From NCBI GenBank assembly GCA_934553285.1, contig CAKTFD010000008.1:1-33850 (forward strand): a DNA stretch of 33,850 nt. The letters run 5' to 3'. The DNA is from an uncultured Faecalibacterium sp. GTDB taxonomy: Bacteria > Bacillota > Clostridia > Oscillospirales > Ruminococcaceae. Within the stretch, counting starts at the first letter, position 1; every line of letters begins with the position of its first letter. Positions 15,946 through 23,632 of this stretch are shown here, piece after piece. The position numbers and the translations under genes were made by a program. The notes under the pieces were generated by a model. That model made no database searches and was not told the origin of the DNA. It saw nothing but the letters and a program-made list of their open reading frames with translations.

Positions 15946-15959
15946 TTATAACGTTATAA
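15946..15959. promoter_or_regulatory. Second copy of the 14-bp palindrome
   Basis: TTATAACGTTATAA, identical to 14032-14045, at the same distance from the start codon of the sortase relic. Confidence 0.45.
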
Positions 15960-16019
15960 GGTAAGGATACAGGCACAGGGCCTTGCGGCCCCGGCCTGCG
16001 CGTGGGGGGCTAAACGGGT

Positions 16020-17576
16020 TTAGTTTTTCTGCATACGCTTTTTGGTAACCAGCAGTACAGCCGCACCAACCATCAGCAAACCGCCCACCACGTAGAAAAT
16101 GGTGGTACCAATGCCGCCGGTGGAAGGCAGGACGACGCCGGAGTAGTCAACGATCTTGTTGACCATGCCCTTGGCATTAGTCAGATAGACCTCACCCTTA
16201 GCAAAAGATGCGTTGATCTCGATCTTGATCGGCTCACAGGTGTTGTAACCATCGGGGGCCTTGGTTTCTCTCAGGTAGTAAGTACCTGCATCCAGACCCA
16301 CGATGTCAAATTTACCGTTATCACCGGATTCCATATACTCAGCAGGTTGCTTGCCGGAGGTACCAACAGGATGGTAAGAGTTGGCAGAGGACTTGTAAAG
16401 TTTTACTTCATTTGTGTACGTGTTATCAGTGTAGAGCTTGAACTGTGCGCCTTTCAGCTCATTGCCAGCTGTTTCGGTATCCTTGTACTTGGTGTTCTGT
16501 ACGCCGTAAGTGAGGACGTAAACATAATCTTTATCCGTGAAGGTGGGGGTTCCTTCATTCGGATCATGGGAATAGGTAAGAGAAACATAACTTACATTAT
16601 CACGAGCATTAGTGATTGTGTGAGATTCAGTGGTATAGACAGCACCGTCGTTCAAGTAGGCATCATAGGTGATCTCGATGGTGGCGCCTTTGTTCAGATC
16701 CAGCCCGGAGATCTTTTTGAGATCTGCAAAACTAAATTCCAGGCTTTTGCCTAATATGCCCGAATTAGTAGAATGTTCTGTAAAAGAATAATCGGTATCT
16801 TTTGTAACAGTAATAGAATGATTGTCAGAGGTCAACGTAACAGAAAAACTATTAGGATCATAGGAATATACGGAAGCCAAAAAATCGGTAATCACAGCCT
16901 GATATTCTTCATAATAATCATAGGCGTTGGTCGTACTTTCGGGCAGCGTTGCGACCACCTTGAACTTGAATTTTTCGTTGACTGCATGGTCGGCATTCTT
17001 GAGCCAATTACCGGAACTTTCTTCTACCCACTTTTCAACAGAGGGCTTTACGACCTTTTCTTTGAGTGGAATAGAGGTGCCGTTTTTGCCAAGCACCAAT
17101 ACGGAAAAGTTATTCGCGCTAGAAGGAGCTTGAGTAGTATCCACGATCAGGTAATAGCCATCTTCGGTGAACGAGATGTTCTTATTGCTAACAATAGCTT
17201 TGTTAGTTGCGTTCGTTTTGTTGGCATAGGCAAGGCGGGCAAAGGTAATGGCATCAGAAGTGTTCAATTTTGCCATTTCTTCGACTACCTTTGCAGGGGA
17301 CATAGAAGTGTTGAAAGTAGTGCCTTTAAAAGTAGCGCCAGCCAGAGCGGCTAACAGATCTTTGGAATTAACGCCATCGCCCCAGTTTGCATTAGAGAGC
17401 CGGAGATCAAGTTCGCCAGCCTTAAAGGACACAGTACCTGTAAAGATCTGGTATGCTTTAAAGCTATGGGTGCCCAGATTTTCCGTAGTGTCTGCCGCAA
17501 ACACCGGTGCGGCCAGTGCGCAGACCATTGCTAGTGCCAGCAGGGTAGCCAGCAGTTTTTTGAATGCCTTTCTCAT
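16020..17576 (-). CDS. LPXTG pilin paralog 3 (SpaA/isopeptide-type)
   Basis: A 518-residue LPSTG pilin. The signal peptide (1-28) is nearly identical to that of pilin 1, and HSFKAYQIFTGTV follows the cleavage site. A KVVKPSV segment near residue 185 may contain the pilin-motif lysine. A Cna-B-like domain begins at AQFKLYTDNTY, with its E-box YYLRETKAPDGY near 425-436. LPSTG at 483-487 leads into a membrane helix and KKRMQKN. The core is visibly more AT-rich than its ends and the neighbouring genes. GAAAGGGG before the ATG and the first 35 bp of leader match pilin 1. It is the first pilin after the large adhesin, and a sortase relic follows it. Role within the pilus unknown. Confidence 0.9.
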   Translation of the reverse strand: MRKAFKKLLATLLALAMVCALAAPVFAADTTENLGTHSFKAYQIFTGTVSFKAGELDLRLSNANWGDGVNSKDLLAALAGATFKGTTFNTSMSPAKVVEEMAKLNTSDAITFARLAYANKTNATNKAIVSNKNISFTEDGYYLIVDTTQAPSSANNFSVLVLGKNGTSIPLKEKVVKPSVEKWVEESSGNWLKNADHAVNEKFKFKVVATLPESTTNAYDYYEEYQAVITDFLASVYSYDPNSFSVTLTSDNHSITVTKDTDYSFTEHSTNSGILGKSLEFSFADLKKISGLDLNKGATIEITYDAYLNDGAVYTTESHTITNARDNVSYVSLTYSHDPNEGTPTFTDKDYVYVLTYGVQNTKYKDTETAGNELKGAQFKLYTDNTYTNEVKLYKSSANSYHPVGTSGKQPAEYMESGDNGKFDIVGLDAGTYYLRETKAPDGYNTCEPIKIEINASFAKGEVYLTNAKGMVNKIVDYSGVVLPSTGGIGTTIFYVVGGLLMVGAAVLLVTKKRMQKN

Positions 17577-17672
17577 GGAAAAAGCCCCTTTCTTTTTTGT
17601 TGCGACCCACCCACCCCACTGGGAAAAATTACCAGGGAGGGGGCAGGGGCTGTTTGGATGGGTGTGCGGGGA

Positions 17673-17772
17673 ACTCCCTCAGTCATCTCGCGGTGCTCGA
17701 TGCCAGCTCCCTCTGGGAGGGAGCCTTTGGCAAGGAGGGTAGGTTTGCGGTTTTGCCAAAGGCCGGGGGAGT
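17673..17772. repeat. MITE-like repeat type A, copy A5 (internally deleted)
   Basis: The same internal deletion as A3: CCTTTGGCA stem kept, last two hairpins lost, right end GGGGGAGT kept. Confidence 0.8.
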
Positions 17773-17782
17773 TTGCTGGGGA

Positions 17783-17920
17783 ACTCCCTCAGGCATCTCG
17801 CGGTGCTCGATGCCAGCTCCCTCTGGGAGGGAGCCTTTGGCAAGGAGGGTAAGTTTACGGTTTTGCCAAAGGCCCCATCCTTGAGGGGGCTGTCGCGGCA
17901 ATAGCCGCGACTGGGGGAGT
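17783..17920. repeat. MITE-like repeat type A, copy A6 (full length, 138 bp)
   Basis: Ends ACTCCCTCAG and CTGGGGGAGT; last stem GTCGCGGC/GCCGCGAC at 17892-17899/17904-17911. With A5 it fills most of the 398-bp gap between the adhesin and pilin 3. I see no promoter in that gap. Confidence 0.8.
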
Positions 17921-17974
17921 TTGCTGGGAGTTTGCTTGAGGTTTGCCAGGGGTCAGGGGAGTGCCTATAACGCT

Positions 17975-20900
17975 CTATCGATCGGCCCTCCCTTCGCGGT
18001 GGCGTTTGAGGTATATGCCATAAGCCAGAGCGGCCAGCATCAGCGTGCCGCCCACGGCCGTAAACGGAAGTGTGCCGCACCCGCCGGTAGAGGGAAGCTC
18101 GTAGGCGGGTTCTGCGGGTTTGATGGTGATGGTGATCGGAGTGCCCGGTGTGATAGTTGTGGTGTCATAGGTCACACTGTAGTCCTCCGAGTTGGTAAAT
18201 GTCGTTTTGAGGGTGAGCGTCTGCCCGGGTTGATAGGTATCGGGCAGTGTGTAGAAGCCCTGCCACTTGCCGGTGGCGGTCAACTGGCGGGTGCCGAGTA
18301 GGGTTCCATCGGCGTACACCTCCACATTGATCGTATCCTGTGCCGGGGTCGTGGTGTTGCCGTCCTTATCCAGCCACGCTGCGTTGAACACCAGATTGTT
18401 TTTGGTATCGTAGTAGGTGTAGGTTTTGTCAGTGGTGGAGGTTTTATTGTTAAGGGTAACGGTATTGCTTAGGGTAAAGGTGTTACCCACAACATCGGTT
18501 GCGGTGTACTCGTACACCAGCACACAAGCTGTGTTATCCGGTACGGTGGGTTTGAACGTGAAACTAGTGCTCTGGTCAGCCTGTGGTGTGGGAGCAGTAA
18601 AGTTCGTGAGAGGCGTAGCATTGGGAGAATCGTCCAGATAGTCAACGCCCGGCTTGTACTCGTACAGATGCACATTGCCCTGACCAAACAGTACGGTTGT
18701 ACCATTTAGGGTAAGCACATCGGTCAGCGTGAGGTCACTGCCGCCGTTCAGCGTATTAGCACTGGGGTTTATCACCACGGCGTAGCGGATGCGGTTGGTG
18801 CCGAGGATCTGCTTGGCGCTCTTTTGGATGGTAACAGCAGCGCGGACGAGCGACATACTGGTGGTTTTGGTTATGGGGGTGTCCTCGCCAATAGTGCTTG
18901 TGACCGAGGTTTTATAGGTGAACTTGTTTTGTGCAAGGTCGTTCCAGTTATCGTTATCCGCAAAGTCCACACGGAAGCGCAGGACAAGGTCTTTGTAGTT
19001 ATTGCCGTCTGTATCATTTTTCAGCTTGACAAAGTCGATCTGGTCAAAACCCTTGAGAGTGAAGGTAAGGGTCTGCCCATCGATCTGGAGGGCATCTGCC
19101 ACGATACCGCCGCCGTCATTATCACTTTCAGAACGGAAGTAGTGGGCTAGTTTCCACTCGTCTCCATTCGTCTTGGTAACGGTATACTTGGGCGTGTTGC
19201 CTTCGCCGTAATTACTTCGGCTATGCGCAAACACTACCGAGGCGGTGTTTGTACGGTAGGTAACGCCCTTGGGCAGCTGTGCCGTAAAGGTCATGGTTTC
19301 GGGCAGGGTCTCGTAGGCATTCAGATCAACGATCAGCTGGTAGCCAATCTGCTGGGTCTTGTAAGTACCGTACGCCCATTCCGCTCCCTCACCTTTTCCG
19401 GGGCCGTAGAATCCGTGCTGTTCCTCTTGAGTGGTATTTGTAAGCCAGTATTCCAGCGATACATTGTTGCCGCTCACTTTTGCACCGGTGCCGTTCAGGG
19501 TAATGGACGAGGTAGCCTCACCGGCAGGGTCGGAACTGCCGCCCTCGGTCATGCTTGCGGAGCAGGTATAGGTCTTGGTACCGCCGGGGTAGTTGGTCCA
19601 AAAGCTGTCGTTCACAGTTGCCGTGAACCGGACGATCAGGTGGGTCAGCCTGTTGCTAAGGAGAGCTTGTTGCAGGTTCTTAAAGGTAAAGGTGAGGGTT
19701 CTGCCATTGGCAGTGGCCGTAAAGTTAGAAGGTGAGGTGGTATCGTAGGGCACGCCGTTAACACTGGTTAGGCAGGAGCTGCCGTTGATACCCAGATAAC
19801 CATGGGCCTCTTTATAAGTAAGGCCGGACGGCAGCGTTACCGTTACCGTGCGCAGACCACCGGCACCATCAAACGATGCACCGGTAAGATCCAGCACCAG
19901 CTGGTAATGGATGTCCGTATTAGTACTATAATTACCCGTGGCAGGGGTCGTATAACTGCCATCAAGGTAGTATGTGGTGTCATAATTGCTGGTCGCAACA
20001 CCCATCGTCAGATTGCCGGTGGCCGTGGCGGCGGCTGCGGCCGGGGCGCGGCTGGGGCGGGTGGGGCTAAGCGCCACGGCAATGGAGTTTTGCGCGGCCT
20101 TTACATCGATCATGCCCTGCAGCTCGTTCATGGTCAGCTCCACGGTGGCAACCTCGCCGTGCACATCGCCGGAGATCACGGTCAGGGTGCCAAGGTCGGC
20201 ATCCACCTCGCGCACGATGCCCACGGTATCCACCGGGATGCCGTCGGTCACGGTGCGGGTAAGCGGGGCTTCTTCTGCCAGCTCCTCCTCGGTGGGGGCG
20301 CTGGGGGCAAAGGCCCCGATGGTGTAGCCCGGCTGCGGCTCGGCGGTATCCGGCGTTACGCCCATTACGGCGGTGTCCGGCGCGGCGGCAGGCTCCTGCG
20401 GCAGCAGCGGCAGGGCCGAGAGCAGGGTGCCCTCGGTGTCGCCCGGCACGGCCGTGTTGGTCTCGTCGGCATCCACCACCGGCTTTGCGGCGGTATCCTC
20501 CGGCAGGGGGGCGGTATCCGGCGTAGCTGCGCCGGTTTCGGTGCCCGGTGCAGCGTCCGGCGTGGTGTCGGGTTCGGTGTCGGGTTCGGTGTCGGGTTCA
20601 AAGTCGTCCGCCCAGAACCCATCGTCCAGATCCTCCTCCGCGCCGTCGGCCTGGCTTTCGGCCGCCACGGTGCGGGTAAGGTACTTCTGGTAGATCACAA
20701 TATCGCCGGGCTGGGGCTGCAGGGTATCGTCGGCCTCCAGCAGCCAGGCCATGCCGCTCATATCGCACCGCATGGAAAGCACGCTGGCGCGCTGCGGGAT
20801 CACGCTGCGGTCCACGCCCGCGTACTTTAAGCAGTACGCCAGGAACATTACGTCCCACTCGCCGTAGGGGTTGTTATAAAACTGGCCGTACCGGCTGTAG

Positions 20901-21808
20901 TAGCGCAGGCTCACGCCATCGCTCTCGTCTATCTCAAAGTTTTTCTCGCTCTGCTTGTAGCCCAGCTGGGTCTCGGCCACGGCCAGCAGGTCGGTGTTCC
21001 ACTGGCCGGTCAGCTGTACGTTGGTGGCGGCCAGCCAGTCGTCCTCGGTCTCGATATCCTCCATGGGGTCCCGCAGGCAGGCCACCGTGTGCCGGTGCTC
21101 CTGCAGCGGGCATACCAGCGTTTTCTGGTAGCAGTCCTCAGTGTGGTGGTGGTACACCGGCTCCACAGCGGGGAGATCGGGCAGGGTGTTTTCAGCAGGC
21201 AGGGGGTCCTGCGCAGCCAGCAGCGCGGGTGCGGCGGGGGCCTGCTCCACGGGCTGCTCCACCAGCTCGCCGTCCGCCAGCCCGCAGGCCAGCTCGTAGG
21301 TGGTGGTGTAGCAGGCATCGGTGTGGGTATGCTCAAATTTATCGCAGAGCAGGCTGCCATCCTCGGGGTCAAAGCAGTCGTCGCCGTGGGTGTGCTCCTC
21401 TTCCAGGCAGGTCAGGGTCTGCACGGCGGTGTAGCAGTCCTCGGTATGGGTATGGGGCACCCACTCGGTCGCGGGCTGCAGCGGCGCATCGTCACTAAGC
21501 GCGCTCTCGGCCGAGTTCTGCTGCTCCACAGCCTGCTGCGCCTCGGCGGCCTCGATCTCGGCGGCGTTCATCAGCTCGCCTTCCTCATAGCCGCAGGTCA
21601 GGTACAGCGCGTAACACTCGTCGGTGTGGATGTGCTCGGTTTCGCCGCACTGGTAGTCGGCCGTCATGGAGATGCCCACGCCGTGCAGCTGCCAGTTGAC
21701 AAACAGGGTGGTGAGCATGGCAAGAACCAACAACAAAGCGGTATACCGGCGCAGGTTGTACCGTGCGCGGCGGAACCGCTCCTTATAGGTTATAAGGATG
21801 TCGCTCAT
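17975..21808 (-). CDS. Large LPSTG surface adhesin / probable pilus tip protein
   Basis: A 1277-residue cell-wall protein. A long N-terminal signal segment (hydrophobic about residues 22-37) is followed by six HxHxxxC motifs (about residues 58-260). A CHAP-like amidase domain starts near residue 275, but the position of its Cys is Asp319 (GEWDVMF) and the expected HVGIV His is Thr528. An acidic Pro/Asp/Thr-rich insert (about 380-520, with EPDT repeats) splits PGDIV (367-371) from that block. Several beta-sandwich adhesin domains follow (about 600-1130), then a Cna-B-like domain, LPSTG at 1238-1242, a membrane helix and a basic tail. GAGGAGGG precedes the ATG. It lies 21 bp after the signal peptidase and ahead of the pilins, the usual place for a tip adhesin. 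Ligand unknown. Confidence 0.88.
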   Translation of the reverse strand: MSDILITYKERFRRARYNLRRYTALLLVLAMLTTLFVNWQLHGVGISMTADYQCGETEHIHTDECYALYLTCGYEEGELMNAAEIEAAEAQQAVEQQNSAESALSDDAPLQPATEWVPHTHTEDCYTAVQTLTCLEEEHTHGDDCFDPEDGSLLCDKFEHTHTDACYTTTYELACGLADGELVEQPVEQAPAAPALLAAQDPLPAENTLPDLPAVEPVYHHHTEDCYQKTLVCPLQEHRHTVACLRDPMEDIETEDDWLAATNVQLTGQWNTDLLAVAETQLGYKQSEKNFEIDESDGVSLRYYSRYGQFYNNPYGEWDVMFLAYCLKYAGVDRSVIPQRASVLSMRCDMSGMAWLLEADDTLQPQPGDIVIYQKYLTRTVAAESQADGAEEDLDDGFWADDFEPDTEPDTEPDTTPDAAPGTETGAATPDTAPLPEDTAAKPVVDADETNTAVPGDTEGTLLSALPLLPQEPAAAPDTAVMGVTPDTAEPQPGYTIGAFAPSAPTEEELAEEAPLTRTVTDGIPVDTVGIVREVDADLGTLTVISGDVHGEVATVELTMNELQGMIDVKAAQNSIAVALSPTRPSRAPAAAAATATGNLTMGVATSNYDTTYYLDGSYTTPATGNYSTNTDIHYQLVLDLTGASFDGAGGLRTVTVTLPSGLTYKEAHGYLGINGSSCLTSVNGVPYDTTSPSNFTATANGRTLTFTFKNLQQALLSNRLTHLIVRFTATVNDSFWTNYPGGTKTYTCSASMTEGGSSDPAGEATSSITLNGTGAKVSGNNVSLEYWLTNTTQEEQHGFYGPGKGEGAEWAYGTYKTQQIGYQLIVDLNAYETLPETMTFTAQLPKGVTYRTNTASVVFAHSRSNYGEGNTPKYTVTKTNGDEWKLAHYFRSESDNDGGGIVADALQIDGQTLTFTLKGFDQIDFVKLKNDTDGNNYKDLVLRFRVDFADNDNWNDLAQNKFTYKTSVTSTIGEDTPITKTTSMSLVRAAVTIQKSAKQILGTNRIRYAVVINPSANTLNGGSDLTLTDVLTLNGTTVLFGQGNVHLYEYKPGVDYLDDSPNATPLTNFTAPTPQADQSTSFTFKPTVPDNTACVLVYEYTATDVVGNTFTLSNTVTLNNKTSTTDKTYTYYDTKNNLVFNAAWLDKDGNTTTPAQDTINVEVYADGTLLGTRQLTATGKWQGFYTLPDTYQPGQTLTLKTTFTNSEDYSVTYDTTTITPGTPITITIKPAEPAYELPSTGGCGTLPFTAVGGTLMLAALAYGIYLKRHREGRADR

Positions 21809-21829
21809 TCGGATCCCTCCTCTGGGATG

Positions 21830-22420
21830 TTAATGGATCAACGAGAAGTTGGAAAGCGGCCATACCCGCAGGAATACCCGCCCCACGATCTGGCTTTTAT
21901 CTACGCAGCCGATCACGCTGCTGCGGCTGTCGATGGAGGTGGCGCGGTGGTCGCCCAGTACAAAGTAGCGGTTGTCCGGCACCTGATAGGGGAACCGCAC
22001 ATCGCACTCGCCCACGGTAAGCTCGTCCACATAGGGTTCGTCCAGCACCTGGCCGTTTACGGTAACAACGCCGTTCACATCCATATCCACCACATCGCCG
22101 GGCATCCCGATGATGCGTTTGAGCAGCAGCTTGTTCTGCCAGTAAAAGCCGCACAGCTGGCCGGTTTTGTAGTGGTCGGCCTTTACCAGCACGATGATGT
22201 CCTTATCGTGCAGGGTGGGGGTCATGCTCTCGCCGGATACCTGCAGCACGGGCAAAAACAGGGTGGCCAGCAGCGCGGCGATGGCCGCCACCACGATCAG
22301 GATCTGGATGGTGCTGTGCAGCACCCGTTTAAAGCGGCTCTGGTAGGCCAGCCGCTCGCGCTCGGCGGCTACCTCTGCCGTGGAGGGGATGGTAGCAAAA
22401 CGGATCTTACGGTTTTTCAT
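21830..22420 (-). CDS. lepB: Signal peptidase I of the pilus locus
   Basis: A 196-residue membrane-bound serine protease that removes signal peptides. A cytosolic N-terminus (1-35) precedes one membrane segment (about 37-59). Then come the nucleophile Ser65 in SGESMTPTL, the general base Lys101 in LLLKRIIGMPGD, and the GDHRATSIDSR box near 155-165. Dedicated signal peptidases occur in many pilus operons and assist pilin export or polymerisation. Its place between the coiled-coil gene and the adhesin suggests the same here. The start overlaps the upstream coding sequence by 14 nt, implying translational coupling. Confidence 0.95.
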   Translation of the reverse strand: MKNRKIRFATIPSTAEVAAERERLAYQSRFKRVLHSTIQILIVVAAIAALLATLFLPVLQVSGESMTPTLHDKDIIVLVKADHYKTGQLCGFYWQNKLLLKRIIGMPGDVVDMDVNGVVTVNGQVLDEPYVDELTVGECDVRFPYQVPDNRYFVLGDHRATSIDSRSSVIGCVDKSQIVGRVFLRVWPLSNFSLIH

Positions 22421-22928
22421 CTTTGTGCATCTCCTCCAGCGGCTGGGTGTCGGGGCTGTCCAGCGCCTGCAGGCGCTGGCGCACCTCCTGCTCGGCCCGC
22501 TCCACCATGGTTTTGCAGTCGGCCTCGGTCTGGGTGTGCTTTTGCAGGGCCAGGGCGCTCATGGCGCCGTACTCCTGCCGGGCATGGGCCTTTATGGTCT
22601 CGGCCTCGGCCCGCGCCTGCGCCAGGATCTGCTGCGCCTCGGCCCGGGCCTGGGCGGCGGGGTCGGCGGCGGGGTCGGTATCCGGGTGGCTGGCCTTTAC
22701 CGATAACAGGTAGTCATCGGCGGCGGCCTGCGCAGCCTCGAACAGGCGGTTCAGCTCCAGCGCGGCCTGCGCGATGGAACCCGCCTCGCTCAGCCGGATC
22801 TGCCGGTCCTGCAGCTGCGCGGTAAGGGCAGCATTTTCTTTGGTCAGCTGATCCTCGCGCTGCTTGAGCGCGTAGATGATCTCGATCAGCTCAGCGCGGT
22901 GCATCCGCCGCAGTTCACGATCTGCCAT
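22407..22928 (-). CDS. Coiled-coil protein of unknown function, first gene of the pilus operon
   Basis: A 173-residue, highly charged Ala/Glu/Gln-rich protein with no signal peptide or membrane span. Most of it (about residues 15-55 and 95-155) has heptad-like helices. A short acidic Pro/Asp/Ala linker (about 80-95) separates them. The composition recalls DivIVA-type or ATP-synthase-stalk-like scaffolds, but I recognise no family. MADREL at 22928 is preferred to a longer frame from 22997. The longer start would overlap the predicted transcript start region, and a GGGAGT lies before 22928. It is coupled by overlap to signal peptidase I and is the first gene after promoters P1 and P2, so a cytoplasmic scaffold or localisation role in pilus biogenesis is a reasonable guess. 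Confidence 0.75.
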   Translation of the reverse strand: MADRELRRMHRAELIEIIYALKQREDQLTKENAALTAQLQDRQIRLSEAGSIAQAALELNRLFEAAQAAADDYLLSVKASHPDTDPAADPAAQARAEAQQILAQARAEAETIKAHARQEYGAMSALALQKHTQTEADCKTMVERAEQEVRQRLQALDSPDTQPLEEMHKDEKP

Positions 22929-23009
22929 GTGCGTATAACTCCCAAACCATAAAAATGTGAGCGGAAAGATATTTCCCGCAAAATAAACGCTGTGCAAAAG
23001 CGATGCTCT

Positions 23010-23046
23010 AGTTTAGCATCCGGCTTGTAACAAAATTGTAACAAAA
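23010..23046 (-). promoter_or_regulatory. Promoter P1 of the pilus operon with tandem 9-mer operator
   Basis: On the minus strand, TTTTGTTAC occurs at 23046-23038 and again at 23035-23027 (11-nt period). Then come 8 nt, TGC (23018-23016) and TAAACT (23015-23010). Predicted start near 23003, giving a leader of about 75 nt. Confidence 0.6.
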
Positions 23047-23088
23047 AGTCTATAATCGTGTGATAAGTGTAAATTTTGTGTTGCCCCT

Positions 23089-23125
23089 ATTCTAGCACAC
23101 TGAGTGCAACAAAAACGCAACAAAA
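23089..23125 (-). promoter_or_regulatory. Promoter P2 with tandem 9-mer operator
   Basis: On the minus strand, TTTTGTTGC at 23125-23117 and 23114-23106 (11-nt period), then 8 nt, TGC (23097-23095) and TAGAAT (23094-23089). Same layout as P1, 79 bp upstream of it. The rest of the 420-bp gap (22929-23348) is AT-rich and without a secure gene. Confidence 0.65.
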
Positions 23126-23291
23126 CCGCCCAAAAAGTGATGACAAGCCTAAAATTTTGTTGCAAAATGATGTTTATTATATTCATAATGCTGCTAATTG
23201 CCTGTATCGTGCAGCGCTGGAATAAACTGGCAGTAAAAAATGCACAAGAAATTATTACACTACTGCAATAAAGCAGCCCGCCTGCGCGCAC

Positions 23292-23334
23292 AAAAAAAGG
23301 GGGCTGCAGCACACAAAAATGTGCCGCAGCCCCC
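23292..23334 (-). terminator. Terminator of the double-glycine peptide operon
   Basis: On the minus strand a stem (23334-23321 with about 23312-23299, one mismatch) has an A/T loop and is followed by seven T (23298-23292), 15 bp after the peptide stop codon. Confidence 0.9.
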
Positions 23335-23348
23335 GCCGGAAGCAGCGC

Positions 23349-23594
23349 TTACTTGCCAAAGCTGGCCAGCAGGTTGTTCAGCGATACAAAGGACTGGTAG
23401 ATCACGTTGACGTTGTTGATGATGGAGCTTGCGCCGGAGAAGATGCGGGCGATGTAGTTGAACACCTTGCCAACATCCAGGAAAGCCTGGTAGGCGTTGT
23501 TGGTGGTGGTGTCGGCGCCGCCGTCCAGATAGGTCATTTCCTCCGCTTCGATCGCGGCGTAGGCGGCGGGCAGTTTGATGGTAGCAGTAGTCAT
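23349..23594 (-). CDS. 81-residue peptide with double-glycine leader (bacteriocin-like or signalling)
   Basis: The N-terminus looks like a leader peptide. LPAAYAAIEAEEMTYLDGG (residues 8-26) has the acidic/hydrophobic pattern and final Gly-Gly (25-26) of leaders cut by C39-type ABC transporter peptidases. Cleavage would leave a 55-residue peptide rich in Asn, Ser and hydrophobics, with two amphipathic stretches (about 40-55 and 58-75), no Cys and no basic cluster. AAGAAAGGGA precedes the ATG. It lies 38 bp after the InlB-repeat gene and before a strong terminator. No C39 transporter, immunity or maturation gene is visible in the window, so export would need a distant system. Bacteriocin, pheromone and structural roles all remain open. 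Confidence 0.75.
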   Translation of the reverse strand: MTTATIKLPAAYAAIEAEEMTYLDGGADTTTNNAYQAFLDVGKVFNYIARIFSGASSIINNVNVIYQSFVSLNNLLASFGK

Positions 23595-23632
23595 GGTAAA
23601 GATCCCTTTCTTGATTGTATCATTGCGTACAG

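Noticed and set aside
10001..17920. CRISPR array
   Set aside because: The repeats are long, hairpin-rich, irregularly spaced and lie in pairs between genes; there are no uniform spacers and no cas genes.
23010..23125. LytTR-type (AgrA/ComE-like) binding sites
   Set aside because: The direct repeats have an 11-nt period and a TTTTGTTRC core. LytTR sites are spaced about 21 nt with a different core, and no LytTR regulator is in the window.
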